Shown here: positions 36,479 to 45,564 of the stretch, one piece after another
Numbering within the stretch: the stretch's first letter is position 1
How the letters are laid out: every line of letters begins with the position of its first letter
NCBI RefSeq assembly: GCF_001424425.1
Contig: NZ_LMPT01000018.1
Location: forward strand, 471,959 to 535,958
Direction of reading: 5' to 3'
Origin: Acidovorax sp. Leaf191
GTDB lineage: Bacteria > Pseudomonadota > Gammaproteobacteria > Burkholderiales > Burkholderiaceae_C
DNA: 64,000 nt
Program-made: the position numbers and the translations under genes
The notes under the pieces: generated by a model
The model's input: the letters and a program-made list of their open reading frames with translations, nothing else
What the model was told of the DNA's origin: nothing
Databases searched by the model: none

Positions 36479-36967
36479 ATGTCCCGTGACACGCGTTTCC
36501 AGGAACAGGCCCAGGCCCTGGGCTACAGCTTCGATGGCGAGATCAAGATCGGTGGCAACTACGTGCCGCTGGTGCGCGACGGTCACCACATCTACCTGAG
36601 CGGCCAGATCCCGCGCGTGGGCGACACCGTGGTGGTCACGGGCGCGGCCGGTGCCGGTGCGTCGCTGGCCGATGCGCAGAAGGCCGCCAAGGTGTGCGTG
36701 ATGCGATCGCTGGCACTGCTGCAGCGTGCACTCGGCTCACTCGATGCAGTGCAGGCCATCCTGCGGATCACCGTGTACGTGCAGTCGGCGCCTACGTTCA
36801 CGCAGCAAAGCGAGGTGGCCGATGGGGCGTCGGACCTTTTGTTCGCCGTGCTGGGAGACGCGGGCGCCCACACGCGCACGTCGGTGGGCGTGCTGCAGTT
36901 GCCCAAGAACGCGACGGTCGAGGTGGATCTGATCGCCACGACCGCAGATCCGCACGCATCCGTCTGA
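36479..36967 (+). CDS. RidA/YjgF-YER057c-UK114 family protein
   Basis: The 162-residue protein belongs to the RidA superfamily, cytoplasmic trimers that hydrolyse reactive enamines/imines or related intermediates. Signatures are YVPLVRDGHHIYLSGQIPRV (about 23-42), the central helix [20 protein letters not shown], and RTSVGVLQLPKNATVEVDLI (about 134-153). The arginine used for catalysis in RidA would be in the late HxRTSVG region (HTRTSVG). Length exceeds the classic ~130 residues, as in the YjgF-like subgroup. The ATG at 36479 is preferred over one five codons earlier. A 75-residue gene follows 13 nt later. Confidence 0.85.
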   Translation: MSRDTRFQEQAQALGYSFDGEIKIGGNYVPLVRDGHHIYLSGQIPRVGDTVVVTGAAGAGASLADAQKAAKVCVMRSLALLQRALGSLDAVQAILRITVYVQSAPTFTQQSEVADGASDLLFAVLGDAGAHTRTSVGVLQLPKNATVEVDLIATTADPHASV

Positions 36968-36980
36968 AGGAGCGCTTCCT

Positions 36981-37208
36981 ATGGCAGCGCCGACGCACCC
37001 CCGTTTCAACGTCTTCGGCCGCATCGTCGAGGTGCGGCGCGAGGGCGCGCTGTGGCAGGCCTACCGCGTGGGGTCCGATGGCAAGCGGACTCCCTCGGGT
37101 TTCGTGATTCCCGACTTCGTGCAAGAGCACGAGCTGGCGCAGTTCCTAGAGGACCTGTTCCACGAAAGCGCTTCGCCGCACAACGGCGACGTGCACCGCA
37201 TCGCCTGA
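36981..37208 (+). CDS. Short conserved protein of unknown function
   Basis: The 75-residue product begins MAAPTHPRFNVFGRIVEVRR, then EGALWQAYRVGSDGKRTPSG and FVIPDFVQEHELAQFLEDLF. The alternating pattern suggests a small beta-rich domain and one helix. I recall a family of similar ~70-residue proteins (DUF7661-like) with no assigned role. It lies 13 nt after the RidA-like gene and is probably co-transcribed. The ribosome binding site GAAGGAG precedes the ATG. Confidence 0.65.
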   Translation: MAAPTHPRFNVFGRIVEVRREGALWQAYRVGSDGKRTPSGFVIPDFVQEHELAQFLEDLFHESASPHNGDVHRIA

Positions 37209-37302
37209 TGGGGGCGGGCAGGCGTGTGCTTTTGCACCACGTCACACCGCTGTCAAACCCCGGCCAGACACTCGGACCCTTGTTCCAACAAGGGCCTTGT
37301 TC

Positions 37303-39378
37303 ATGTCTGAACGCACTCGCAGCCGACTTCTTTCGCTTTCGTCGTTTCATGGCTCACGCCGCACCGCCACGCTGAGCGTGCTGGCGCTGGCCGCGTCGCT
37401 GTCCGCCTGCGGCGGCGGTGATGGCGGCAGCGTCAACAACAACGCTGGTGCCACCGCCACGCTGGCCGTGCTGGAGACCACCGACCTGCACTTCAACGTG
37501 CGCAGCTACGACTACTTCAAGCTGGCCGAAGACAAGAGCTACGGCTTCGAGCGCACCGCCACGCTGGTGCGCGCGGCGCGCAAGGAGTTTGCCAACACCC
37601 TGCTGGTGGACAACGGCGACACCATCCAGGGCACGGCGCTGGCCGACTACGAAGCCACCATCAACCCCATCCCTTGCACGCAGCAGCTGTCCATGTACAA
37701 GGCCATGGGCGCGTTAGGCTTTGACGCCGGCACGCTGGGCAACCACGAGTTCAACTACGGCCTGCCGTTCCTGAACCAGGTGCTGGGCGGCGGGCTGGAG
37801 GTGGACGGCGTGGACGCCGCCAAGAAATGCGCGGGCGCGGGCTTTCCGATGGTGCTGGCCAACGTGACCAGCAACAAGACCCAGAAGCCGCTGGTGCAGC
37901 CCTACACCGTGCTCGAGCGCACGCTGGTGGCCAAGGGCGCGGACGGCAAGGAGGTGAAGCTGCCCATCAAGGTGGGCGTGATCGGCTTCACCACGCCGGG
38001 CATCATGAACTGGGACAAGCGCTATCTCGAAGGCAAGGTCAGCACGCAAGGCGCGGTCGAGGCTGCGACGAAGTACGTGCCCGAGCTGCGCGCCAAGGGC
38101 GCCGACATCGTGATCGCGCTGCTGCACGGCGGCATGGACAGCGCGGCGTATTCGCCCACCATGGAGAACCCGGGCCTGTACCTCTCCAAGGTGGCCGGCA
38201 TCGACGCGATGGTGATGGGCCACCAGCACGGCGTGTTCCCCGACACCGCGGCCACGCCCGGCTTCACCATGGCCGGTGTCGACCACAAGGCCGGCACCGT
38301 GAACGGCGTGCCCGCCGTGATGGCCAGCTCGTGGGGCAAGGCCCTGGGCGTGGTGCAGCTCGCGCTGCAGTGGGACGGCGCCAAGTGGGTCGTCAACAAG
38401 ACGGCCAGCAAGTCCGAGTTGCGCAACATCCAGAACAAGAACGCCGCCGGCGCCACGGTGACCGTGGATGCGGACGCCAGCGTGGCCCCGCTCGTCGAGA
38501 CGCAGCACCAGGCCGCCATCCAGTACGTGAAGACGCCGATCGGCCAGACCGACTTCCGCATGAGCACGCTGTTCGCCGACGTGGGCGACCCCGGCGCGAT
38601 CCAGATCGTGAACCAGGCGCAGCAGGCCTATGTGGCCGCCTACATCAAGGCCAGCCTGCCGCAGTATGCGCAGCTGCCGGTGCTGTCGGTGAGCGCGCCG
38701 TTCAAGAGCGGCTTCCAGGGTGGAGCCGACTACACCGACGTCGCCGTGGGCCCGCTGGCCATCAACAACGCGGCCGACCTGTACCTATACCCCAACACGG
38801 TGTATGCGGTGAAGGTCAACGGCGGAGACATCAAGAACTGGCTGGAAGCCGCTGCCAAGCGCTTCAACCAGATCGACCCTGCCAAGACCGGCGAGCAACA
38901 GCTCATCAGCACCTTCCCGGGCTACAACTTCGACATGTTCACCACCGCCGACGTGCAGTACCAGATCGACGTGACCCAGCCCGTGGGCAGCCGCATCAAG
39001 AACCTGACCTACCTGGGCAAGCCCATCGACGTGGCGCAGGAGTTCGTGATCGCCACCAACAACTACCGCGCCACCAGCGGCAAGAGCTTCATCGACAAGC
39101 TCGACGGCTCGGGCACCATCTGGGCATCGCCCGATGCCAATCGCGACGTGGTCATCGACTACATCCGCAAGAACCCCGCGGTGACGCGCAGTGCCAACGG
39201 TGCGGCCAAGAGCTGGCGCTTTGCCAAGGCCACCGTGGCGGGACCGGTGGTGTTCAGCTCGGGCGCCAATGCGCTGGCCGTGGCGCAGGCCGCGGGCCTG
39301 GCCAACGTGTCGCTGCTGGCGGCGGACGACGGCTCGGGCAAGGGCACGTCGAAGTACGCGGTCGATCTGTCCAAGTAG
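37303..39378 (+). CDS. 2',3'-cyclic-nucleotide 2'-phosphodiesterase/3'-nucleotidase-like lipoprotein (5'-nucleotidase family)
   Basis: The 691-residue exported protein has a signal peptide ending in the lipobox LSAC (Cys at about residue 37) followed by GGGDGG. The metallophosphatase domain shows the dimetal motifs LAVLETTDLHFNVRSYDYF (D-x-H, about 56-74), LLVDNGDTIQGTAL (about 104-117), LGNHEFNYGLPF (GNHE, about 147-158), VIALLHGGMD and MVMGHQHGVFPD (about 300-311). The C-terminal nucleotidase domain has GGDIKNWLEAAAKRFNQIDP and NNYRATSGKSFIDKLDGSGT. This matches the CpdB/5'-nucleotidase family that scavenges extracytoplasmic nucleotides. The lipid anchor is a difference from soluble E. coli CpdB. 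A strong terminator follows. Confidence 0.9.
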   Translation: MSERTRSRLLSLSSFHGSRRTATLSVLALAASLSACGGGDGGSVNNNAGATATLAVLETTDLHFNVRSYDYFKLAEDKSYGFERTATLVRAARKEFANTLLVDNGDTIQGTALADYEATINPIPCTQQLSMYKAMGALGFDAGTLGNHEFNYGLPFLNQVLGGGLEVDGVDAAKKCAGAGFPMVLANVTSNKTQKPLVQPYTVLERTLVAKGADGKEVKLPIKVGVIGFTTPGIMNWDKRYLEGKVSTQGAVEAATKYVPELRAKGADIVIALLHGGMDSAAYSPTMENPGLYLSKVAGIDAMVMGHQHGVFPDTAATPGFTMAGVDHKAGTVNGVPAVMASSWGKALGVVQLALQWDGAKWVVNKTASKSELRNIQNKNAAGATVTVDADASVAPLVETQHQAAIQYVKTPIGQTDFRMSTLFADVGDPGAIQIVNQAQQAYVAAYIKASLPQYAQLPVLSVSAPFKSGFQGGADYTDVAVGPLAINNAADLYLYPNTVYAVKVNGGDIKNWLEAAAKRFNQIDPAKTGEQQLISTFPGYNFDMFTTADVQYQIDVTQPVGSRIKNLTYLGKPIDVAQEFVIATNNYRATSGKSFIDKLDGSGTIWASPDANRDVVIDYIRKNPAVTRSANGAAKSWRFAKATVAGPVVFSSGANALAVAQAAGLANVSLLAADDGSGKGTSKYAVDLSK

Positions 39379-39449
39379 GCAGTAGGCATGTAGCGCGGGC
39401 GACGGGCACGTTCGGCGTGCCTGCCCCGACCCGCTACAACAGTCACTCC

Positions 39450-39498
39450 AACACCTGGCCCGGCTGCGTTGGCATGCCGGGCCAGGTGTTATTTTTTG
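39450..39498 (+). terminator. Intrinsic terminator after the nucleotidase gene
   Basis: The arms AACACCTGGCCCGGC and GCCGGGCCAGGTGTT form a perfect 15-bp stem around an 11-nt loop, followed by ATTTTTTG on the + strand. The convergent PepSY gene ends 46 bp further on. Confidence 0.9.
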
Positions 39499-39543
39499 CA
39501 TGCGCTGGTTGCCGCACCTGCCTCCACCGCAGGCGCGGGCCGC

Positions 39544-40191
39544 TCAATCGTCCAGCTGTTCGCGCAACACGGCTCCGGTCACGGCGTCCACCCGCAGCTC
39601 CACCGCCAGGTTGGCCGTGTTGGTGGCCTCGGCCTCCCAGTAGCCGTCTTCATACTCGACACCGCGCACGCGGGTGTAGCCCGCCTGCTGCAGGGCCGCC
39701 ACGATCTGGTCGGCGCTGAGCACGGGCTGGCCGTTCACGGTGCCGCCGCTGCGGCCCACCTGGCTCAATACCTCCAGCGTCACCGGGTGCAGCACGAACT
39801 CGACCTTCTCGCGGTTGGTCACGGACTGGCGGGCCTTGGCCTGCCAGAAGCCGTCGTCCAGCTCCACGTCGTACACGAAGCTGTAGCCGGCGGCGCGCAC
39901 CTGCCGCGCCACCCGCTCCACGCTGGGCAGGGCGGTGCCGACATCGGCCTTGCGCACGGCGGTGAAGCTGCCGTTGGCATCGTTGACCAGCACGGTGGCA
40001 CGCACCCCGTCGTTGGAGACGGCCTCGGCGGTCCAGTAGCCGTATTGCTTTTGCAGGTCGTGCGGCGCCACGTAGTGGTTCTTGGCCATCACGTTGACGG
40101 CCTCCTGGGCGCCCATGGCCCAGGCCATGGAGGGCAGGGCGGAGGCCGCGGCGGCGGCTGCGAAGGCCAGGGTCAGAACGGTCTTTTTCAT
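39544..40191 (-). CDS. Periplasmic PepSY-domain protein
   Basis: The 215-residue protein has a signal peptide (TVLTLAFAAAAAASALPSMA, about 4-23). Two or three PepSY-like units of 50-60 residues follow, each with the YxxVxxVExxDG-type pattern: YVAPHDLQKQYGYWTAEAVS, YSFVYDVELDDGFWQAKARQ and YTRVRGVEYEDGYWEAEATN. PepSY modules are thought to inhibit or sense extracytoplasmic proteins. It is divergent from a second PepSY gene that heads a response-regulator/kinase operon, so it may feed information to, or be regulated by, that system. A good ribosome binding site AAAGGAAG precedes the ATG at 40191. Confidence 0.85.
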   Translation of the reverse strand: MKKTVLTLAFAAAAAASALPSMAWAMGAQEAVNVMAKNHYVAPHDLQKQYGYWTAEAVSNDGVRATVLVNDANGSFTAVRKADVGTALPSVERVARQVRAAGYSFVYDVELDDGFWQAKARQSVTNREKVEFVLHPVTLEVLSQVGRSGGTVNGQPVLSADQIVAALQQAGYTRVRGVEYEDGYWEAEATNTANLAVELRVDAVTGAVLREQLDD

Positions 40192-40262
40192 GGTGCTTCC
40201 TTTCGGTGTGGCAGTGGTTGTGAAGAACTGGGAGGCAGTGTGCGCAACCGTTCCTAAACCCA

Positions 40263-40308
40263 CCGTGAAGCGTCCGTTCATGGACCGTTTAATGGCCTCC
40301 GCAATAAT
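40263..40308 (+). promoter_or_regulatory. Phased direct repeats (response-regulator box) and -10 of a probable leaderless promoter
   Basis: Three 7-mers, CCGTGAA (40263), CCGTTCA (40274) and CCGTTTA (40285), are spaced exactly 11 bp apart. AATAAT (40303-40308) lies 11 bp beyond the last and 6 bp before the PepSY/regulator operon's ATG at 40315, which has no Shine-Dalgarno sequence. This matches OmpR/PhoP-type activator boxes replacing a -35 element. It sits between the divergent PepSY genes. Confidence 0.6.
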
Positions 40309-40314
40309 CGCGCG

Positions 40315-41049
40315 ATGACAAATATCAGCTTGCGAACCATCGTGCAGGCCGCCGCTTTTGCCGCGGTAGCGCTGGCCTGTGCGCAGGCCCCCGCCGCCGA
40401 GCAGGATGTGGCGCGGCGGGGCGTGCAGAGCGGGCAGCTCAAGCCGCTCAACAGCATCATTGCGGACATGAGCCGCCAGTACGGCGGGCGCGTCATCGAC
40501 GTGGAGACCAAGCACGGCCGCAAGGGCGAGCTGCGCTACGAGATCAAGATCATCGACGCCCGCGGCACCAAGCACGAGGTGCTGGTGGATGCGGCCACGG
40601 GCACCGTCGTCGCGCAGGAGAGCGACTGGCCCACGCAGCCTGTGGGCCTCGCGCAAATGGCGCGCTACATCCAGCAGCTGGAGCAGCGCTACGGCTCGCG
40701 CGTGGTGAACGCCGAGTTCGAGCGCGACGCGCAGGGCAAGGCGGTGTACGAGGTCAAGCTCTCGGACCGGCCCGCCGGGGAGATGAAGCTGCTGGTGGAC
40801 GTGAACACGGGCGAGGTGCTGACCCCGCCGCAAACGGCGGGAACGCCCGCGGCACCCAAGTCCATGGCCGTGATGCTCGAATCCTTGCGGCCGCGCTTTT
40901 CGGGCCTGGTGCTGGAGGTGGAGCTGGAGACGGACCACCGCCGACGCCCCTACTACAGCGTGGAGCTGCAGCAACCCAACGGCTTCAAGCTGGAGCTCGA
41001 AGTGGACGCCGTGAGCCTGGAAGTCACGCGGCAGAAGGTGGACGACTGA
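40315..41049 (+). CDS. Secreted protein with three PepSY-like repeats, first gene of the two-component operon
   Basis: The 244-residue product has a signal peptide (TIVQAAAFAAVALACAQAPA, about 8-27). Three repeats follow, each with the form of a helix plus YGGRVIDVE, YGSRVVNAEFERD or FSGLVLEVELETD and then a strand with YEIKI, YEVKL or YSVEL. Each ends in LVDAATGTV, LVDVNTGEV or LEVDAVSLEV, all PepSY-like signatures. The stop overlaps the response regulator's ATG (TGATG), so translation is coupled. The start is an ATG without ribosome binding site and may be leaderless. A sensor-side role with the downstream PhoQ-like kinase is inferred. Confidence 0.85.
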   Translation: MTNISLRTIVQAAAFAAVALACAQAPAAEQDVARRGVQSGQLKPLNSIIADMSRQYGGRVIDVETKHGRKGELRYEIKIIDARGTKHEVLVDAATGTVVAQESDWPTQPVGLAQMARYIQQLEQRYGSRVVNAEFERDAQGKAVYEVKLSDRPAGEMKLLVDVNTGEVLTPPQTAGTPAAPKSMAVMLESLRPRFSGLVLEVELETDHRRRPYYSVELQQPNGFKLELEVDAVSLEVTRQKVDD

Positions 41050-41723
41050 TGCGCATCCTGGTGGTGGAAGACGATGTGGCGCTGGCGCAGCAACTGCGCG
41101 TGGCGCTGGAGGCAGCGGGTTTCGCGGTGGATGTGGAACACGACGGCGAGGCCGCGTCCTTTGCCGGCAGTGCCGAAGCCTACAGCGCCGCCGTGCTGGA
41201 CCTGGGCCTGCCGCTCAAGGACGGGCTGAGCGTGCTGCGCGACTGGCGCGACGCGGGCCGCAGCTGGCCGGTGCTGGTGCTCACGGCCCGCAACCGCTGG
41301 AGCGACAAGGTCGCGGGCTTCAATGCCGGGGCCGACGACTACCTGACCAAGCCCTTCCTCATGGACGAGGTGGTGCTGCGCCTGCGGGCCATGCTGCGCC
41401 GCACGGCCGGGTCGGCCGCCGCCGTGCTGACGGCCGGCCCGCTGGAGTACGACGTGGTGCAGGGCCGCTTTTCGCTGCAGGGCCAGAGCCTGCAGCTCAC
41501 CGCGCAGGAGCACAAGATCCTGGCGTACTTCATGCACCACCCGGGCAAGCTGCTCACGCGCACCGACATCAGCGAGCATGTGTATGCGCGCGACCTCGAC
41601 CCGGACTCCAACACGCTGGACGTGCTGATCGGCCGCATCCGCCGCAAGTTGAACGGTGCGCCGCAGCTTGTGACCGAGCGCGGCCAGGGCTTTCGCCTGG
41701 TGGCGTGCGACGTGGCGGGCTGA
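41049..41723 (+). CDS. OmpR/PhoP-type response regulator
   Basis: The 224-residue regulator has a receiver domain starting MRILVVEDDVALAQQLRVAL. The phosphoacceptor Asp is in YSAAVLDLGLPLKDGLSV (about residue 51), with Thr in VLVLTARNRWSDKVAG and Lys in DDYLTKPFLMDEVVLRLRAM (about 101). The C-terminal winged-helix DNA-binding domain has LTAQEHKILAYFMHHPGKLL and TLDVLIGRIRRKL with GFRLVA. It overlaps genes on both sides by TGATG. It is likely to bind the phased repeats at 40263-40291 (inference). Confidence 0.95.
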   Translation: MRILVVEDDVALAQQLRVALEAAGFAVDVEHDGEAASFAGSAEAYSAAVLDLGLPLKDGLSVLRDWRDAGRSWPVLVLTARNRWSDKVAGFNAGADDYLTKPFLMDEVVLRLRAMLRRTAGSAAAVLTAGPLEYDVVQGRFSLQGQSLQLTAQEHKILAYFMHHPGKLLTRTDISEHVYARDLDPDSNTLDVLIGRIRRKLNGAPQLVTERGQGFRLVACDVAG

Positions 41724-43261
41724 TGCGCATCGAACCCTCCGCGCCATCTTCAAGGCGTGCGCAGCCCGCACCGCCTGCGCCGGCCAGGGCCCATGGCGCC
41801 GCCGCGTGGGCCCTGGCGCTGGCCCAGTGGCCCATGGCCACGCGCATCGCGCTGCTGGCGCTGGTGCCCATGCTGCTGCTGGTGGGCGCCGGGGGGCTGT
41901 GGCTGCGCGTGCAGATGCACCAGAGCCTGCTGGCCAGCTTCGAGCAGGTGCTGCGCGACAAGGCGCAGCGCGTGGGCGCACGGCTGCATCTGGGCCCCCA
42001 GGGCGGCTTGCGGGAGTCCACCGGCGGTGCCGATGAGTTCAGCGCCATCTACGCCGGTTGGTACTGGCGCGCCCAGGCGGGCAGCGATGTGCTGCGGTCG
42101 CGTTCGCTGTGGGACATGGACAGCCTGCCGGCCGAGCCTGCGCCCACCACCGGCTCTGCCACGCTGCACCGGGCCACGGGGCCGTTGCAGGAACCCCTGC
42201 TGTCGCTGGCCCAGCCGGTCAGCCTGGGCCAGCCCCCGGTGCAGGTCACGCTGACGGTCTACGGCCCGGCCGCGCAGTTGCACAGCAGCATGCGGCAGAT
42301 CGACCGCACGCTGGTGGTGGCCGGGCTGGTGCTGATGCTGCTCACCGGCGGTTTGGCGTGGCTGCAGGTGCGGGTGGGGCTGGCCCCGCTGCGCCGGCTG
42401 GAGGCCATGCTGGCCGCCCTGCGCGCGCCGCAGGGCGCGGGGCCCGATGTGGCGCGGCACCTGGCCGCCCCCACGGGGCGCGACCTGCAGCCCCTGCAAA
42501 ACGAGCTGGCAGGCCTGCTGGCGCACAACGCGCACGTGGTGGCCCGCGCGCGGGCCCATGCGGTGGACCTGAACCATGCGCTCAAGAAGCCCCTGGCCTT
42601 GCTGAGCGCGCAGGCCAGTGCGCAGCCGCAGGTGTCCAGCGGCGAGGTGCGGCATCAGGTCGAGGCCATGGCCCAGCTGGTGGACCGCTACCAGGCCCGC
42701 ACCCTGAGCGACGCACTGCACGCCCACCCCGGAAGCACCGGCCAGGCCGTGGACGTGCGCGACTGCGTGGCCCAGCTGCTGCGCATGATGGAGCGCCTGC
42801 ACGCCGCACAGGAGCTGGACTGGGTGCTGGCAGAAGCCACCCACGGCCCGCTGCACTGGCGTGGAGAACGCGCCGACCTGGAAGAGGTGCTGGGCAACGT
42901 GCTGGACAACGCGGGCAAGTGGGCTGCGTCGCGGGTGCGGCTGACCGTGTCGGTATCGGCATCGATGGCGGCCTCTGCGCCCTTGTCGGCGCAGGGCGGA
43001 GCCGCGCACACCTGCCTGTGCCTGGACATCGAGGACGATGGCCCGGGCATGACACCGGAGCAACTGCAGGCCGCGGGCGAGCGCGGTGTGCGCTTTGACG
43101 AGTCCGTGCAGGGCAGCGGGCTGGGCCTGGCGATTGCCAGCCAGATCGTGCAGGCCTATGGCGGGCATTTGCAACTGCGCAAGAGCGATGCGCTCAAGGG
43201 CTTGGGTGTGCGGCTGGAGATGCAGGGGCTGGTGACTGTGGGGCGCGGCAAGCCGGGATAA
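41723..43261 (+). CDS. PhoQ-like sensor histidine kinase
   Basis: The 512-residue membrane kinase has two transmembrane helices (MATRIALLALVPMLLLVGAG, about 39-58, and TLVVAGLVLMLLTGGLAWLQ, about 197-216) around a periplasmic domain of about 140 residues, then a HAMP-like segment. The H-box reads HAVDLNHALKKPLALLSAQ (His at about residue 285), close to PhoQ's LTHSLKTPLAVL rather than the common SHELRTPL. The ATPase domain shows an N-box (LGNVLDNAGKWAASRVRLTV), DIEDDGPGMTPEQLQAAGER (G1) and GSGLGLAIASQIVQAYGG (G2). Complete and probably active. Starts inside the regulator stop (TGATG). Confidence 0.92.
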   Translation: MRIEPSAPSSRRAQPAPPAPARAHGAAAWALALAQWPMATRIALLALVPMLLLVGAGGLWLRVQMHQSLLASFEQVLRDKAQRVGARLHLGPQGGLRESTGGADEFSAIYAGWYWRAQAGSDVLRSRSLWDMDSLPAEPAPTTGSATLHRATGPLQEPLLSLAQPVSLGQPPVQVTLTVYGPAAQLHSSMRQIDRTLVVAGLVLMLLTGGLAWLQVRVGLAPLRRLEAMLAALRAPQGAGPDVARHLAAPTGRDLQPLQNELAGLLAHNAHVVARARAHAVDLNHALKKPLALLSAQASAQPQVSSGEVRHQVEAMAQLVDRYQARTLSDALHAHPGSTGQAVDVRDCVAQLLRMMERLHAAQELDWVLAEATHGPLHWRGERADLEEVLGNVLDNAGKWAASRVRLTVSVSASMAASAPLSAQGGAAHTCLCLDIEDDGPGMTPEQLQAAGERGVRFDESVQGSGLGLAIASQIVQAYGGHLQLRKSDALKGLGVRLEMQGLVTVGRGKPG

Positions 43262-43313
43262 GGCGGTGACGGTGCAGCCACACGCCAGTTTTCGGCGCCC
43301 GGTGCACCACCCC

Positions 43314-44300
43314 TTACCGCCTGCGTGAATGTACGGGTTGCAGCAGCACCACCAGCGCGCCTGCGCCCCCGTCGATCGGCCGGGCCTGCACAAAGGCCAG
43401 GACCTCGCTTTTTTGCACCAGCCAGCGCTGCACGCGGCTCTTGAGCACCGGGCTCTTGCCCGGCGAGCCCAGGCCCTTGCCGTGCACCACGCGCACGCAG
43501 CGCAGGCCCGTCTTGTGGGCGTGGCGGATGAAATCGCCCAGGGCCTCCCGCGCTTCGTCCACGCGCAGGCCGTGCAGGTCCAGCTGGCGCTGAATGCTCC
43601 AGTGGCCGGAGCGCAGGCGCTGCGTCACTTCCACCCCCACGCCGGGGCGCCGAAAGCTCAGCTGGTCGTCGGTGTCGAGCAGGGTGCTCACGTCGAAGTC
43701 GTCGCTGATGGATTCGAGCAGCACACGTTCTTCGTCCAGCCAGTGCTGCACCGGCAACGGCGGTGGCTGGTGGCGGCGCAGCCGTGCGAGGTTGGGGTTG
43801 CGCAGCGGCGTCACCGCGCCCACGCTGCGGCTGAAGAGGTGGCGCTCGGCTTCTTGCCGCGCGGCCGCCTCGCGCCGGGCTTTTTCCTCGGCGTCTGCGC
43901 GCTCCTGGGCCTCGCGCAGGCGGCGGGCCACGCTGGCCAGGTCCTGCAGCTGCGTGATGCGCTCGCTGGCCCTGCGCGGGGCAGGTGGTGCGCGGCGGCG
44001 GGGCGCGGCAGGGGGGTGGGCCGGGGGCGCCGATTCGCTGGCGGCGGTGCCGTGGGGCCGGGGCGGCTGCAGCGGGCGCTGGGCCGCCTTGGCGGCAGCG
44101 CGCTGGCCTGCCAGTGCGGCACGCCGGGTGGCGCGGGTCGTGGGCGTGGGGACTGAGGCAGGCCGTTCAGTGGGACCGATGTCGGCAGTGGGCTCGGGCG
44201 CACCGCTGGCTGCGCGCCCGGCCCGCGCCAGTGCAGCCTGCAGTGCCGTGAAGGGCGCAGGCATGGGTACGGGAGCGGGTGGCGGAGCGCCAGCTTTCAC
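43314..44300 (-). CDS. Smr-domain (MutS2-type C-terminal) nuclease-like protein
   Basis: The 328-residue product has a long Ala/Pro/Arg-rich, probably disordered N-terminus (about 1-120). A charged coiled-coil stretch follows ([20 protein letters not shown]). The Smr domain is at the C-terminus: [20 protein letters not shown] (LDLHG motif, about 240-259) and [20 protein letters not shown] (HGKGxGS motif, about 272-291). Smr domains nick or cut DNA/RNA. The N-terminal extension is longer than in E. coli SmrA/B. Its ATG overlaps the radC stop by 4 nt, giving a two-gene operon. Confidence 0.88.
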   Translation of the reverse strand: MKAGAPPPAPVPMPAPFTALQAALARAGRAASGAPEPTADIGPTERPASVPTPTTRATRRAALAGQRAAAKAAQRPLQPPRPHGTAASESAPPAHPPAAPRRRAPPAPRRASERITQLQDLASVARRLREAQERADAEEKARREAAARQEAERHLFSRSVGAVTPLRNPNLARLRRHQPPPLPVQHWLDEERVLLESISDDFDVSTLLDTDDQLSFRRPGVGVEVTQRLRSGHWSIQRQLDLHGLRVDEAREALGDFIRHAHKTGLRCVRVVHGKGLGSPGKSPVLKSRVQRWLVQKSEVLAFVQARPIDGGAGALVVLLQPVHSRRR

Positions 44301-45010
44301 AGCAGCCCTTTCTCCGCCATCGACAGGGCCTGCCCGGGCGCCACGATGACGTGGTCGAGCACCCGCACGTCCACCAGGGCCAGCGTGGTTTTCAGGGTCT
44401 GGGTCAGCACCTCGTCGGCGCGGCTGGGCTGCACGCTGCCGCTGGGGTGGTTGTGGGCCAGCACCACGGCGGCGGCGTGGTGGTGCAGGGCGCGCAGCAC
44501 CACTTCGCGCGGGTACACGCTGGCCTGTGTGAGCGTGCCGCGAAACAGCTCGTCCATGGCCAGGAGGCGGTTTTGCGCGTCGAGGAACAGCACGGCAAAC
44601 ACCTCATGGCCCTTGGCGGCCAAATGCAGCTGCAGGTAGTGCTTGACGGCATCGGGCGAGTCGAAGACCTCGCGCTCGCGCAGCTGCTGCGCCAGGGCCC
44701 GGCGGGCGAGTTCGAGCACGGCCACCAGCTCGGCACGCTTGGCGGGGCCCAGGCCCTTGATGCGTTCGAGGTCGGCAGGGCTGGTGTGCAGCAGTCCTGC
44801 AATTCCGCCAAAGCCCCCGGCGACCTTGCCGGTTTTGGGGTCGATGCAGGGCGGGTCCAGCAGCTCCTGCGCCATCTGCAGCACGCCCTTGCCCACGATG
44901 CCCGTGCGCAGCAGGATGGCCAGCAGTTCGGCATCGGCCAGTGCGGCGGGGCCGCGGGCCAGCAGTTTTTCGCGGGGCTGCGCGTCGGGAGGGAGGTCTT
45001 TGAGGGACAT
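44297..45010 (-). CDS. radC: RadC/JAB-domain protein
   Basis: The 237-residue protein begins [20 protein letters not shown] and contains a helix-hairpin-helix-like region ([20 protein letters not shown], about 81-100). The JAB/MPN-like metalloprotease-like motif follows: [20 protein letters not shown], then [20 protein letters not shown] with HxHxSG...D (about 182-201). The JAB zinc ligands are therefore intact. The name comes from E. coli, where a repair role was later not supported; the true activity is unknown. It is the first gene of a pair with the Smr gene and is divergent from fkpB. Confidence 0.92.
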   Translation of the reverse strand: MSLKDLPPDAQPREKLLARGPAALADAELLAILLRTGIVGKGVLQMAQELLDPPCIDPKTGKVAGGFGGIAGLLHTSPADLERIKGLGPAKRAELVAVLELARRALAQQLREREVFDSPDAVKHYLQLHLAAKGHEVFAVLFLDAQNRLLAMDELFRGTLTQASVYPREVVLRALHHHAAAVVLAHNHPSGSVQPSRADEVLTQTLKTTLALVDVRVLDHVIVAPGQALSMAEKGLL

Positions 45011-45099
45011 GGCGCAGGGTTATCGACACCCGTCAGGAATCAACGGGCGTAGGGCTTTGCCCGGTTTTCTACAATACGGGCCAGTTTATCGGGACTTTC

Positions 45100-45564
45100 A
45101 TGACCTCTATCGATGCTTCCCTTCCCACGGTGCAGCCGGGCTCCTTCCTCACGCTGCACTACCGCCTGGCCGGCCCGGCGGGGGATGTGATCAACACGTT
45201 TGCCGACAAGCCTGCCACGCTGTCCCTGGGCGCGGGCGAGTTGTCCCCCGCCATGGAGCAGCGCCTGCTGGGCCTGCCCGAGGGCACCCGCGCCACGTTC
45301 GAGCTGGCCGCCGGCGAGGCCTTTGGCGAGCGCAACACCGAAATGCAGCAGTGGGTGGCCAAGAAGCTGCTCAACCAGCTGGGCGACCCCGACGAGCGCT
45401 ACAGCGTGGGCGATGTGGTGCAGTTCCCCACGCCCGACGGGCAAAGCAGCTACGCGGGCGCGGTGCTGCAGGTGCGGGAGGACGGCGCGGTGCTGTTCGA
45501 CTTCAACCACCCGCTGGCCGGGCAGCCCGTCACGTTCGAAGTGCAAGTGATCGGGATCCTGTGA
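45100..45564 (+). CDS. FKBP-type peptidyl-prolyl isomerase (FkpB/SlpA type)
   Basis: The 154-residue protein has the two-part SlyD/SlpA-like fold. The FKBP half is [20 protein letters not shown], then [20 protein letters not shown] and [20 protein letters not shown] (about 6-84). An insert-in-flap chaperone segment and the closing strands [20 protein letters not shown] (about 131-150) follow. There is no signal peptide, so it is cytoplasmic. Its stop overlaps the ispH ATG (TGATG); the fkpB-ispH pair is conserved in many proteobacteria. It is divergent from radC with an 89-bp gap. Confidence 0.93.
   Translation: MTSIDASLPTVQPGSFLTLHYRLAGPAGDVINTFADKPATLSLGAGELSPAMEQRLLGLPEGTRATFELAAGEAFGERNTEMQQWVAKKLLNQLGDPDERYSVGDVVQFPTPDGQSSYAGAVLQVREDGAVLFDFNHPLAGQPVTFEVQVIGIL

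Noticed and set aside
42570..42610. Inactive histidine kinase because of an unusual H-box
   Set aside because: LNHALKKPLALL is close to the PhoQ H-box and all ATP-binding boxes are present, so activity is expected.
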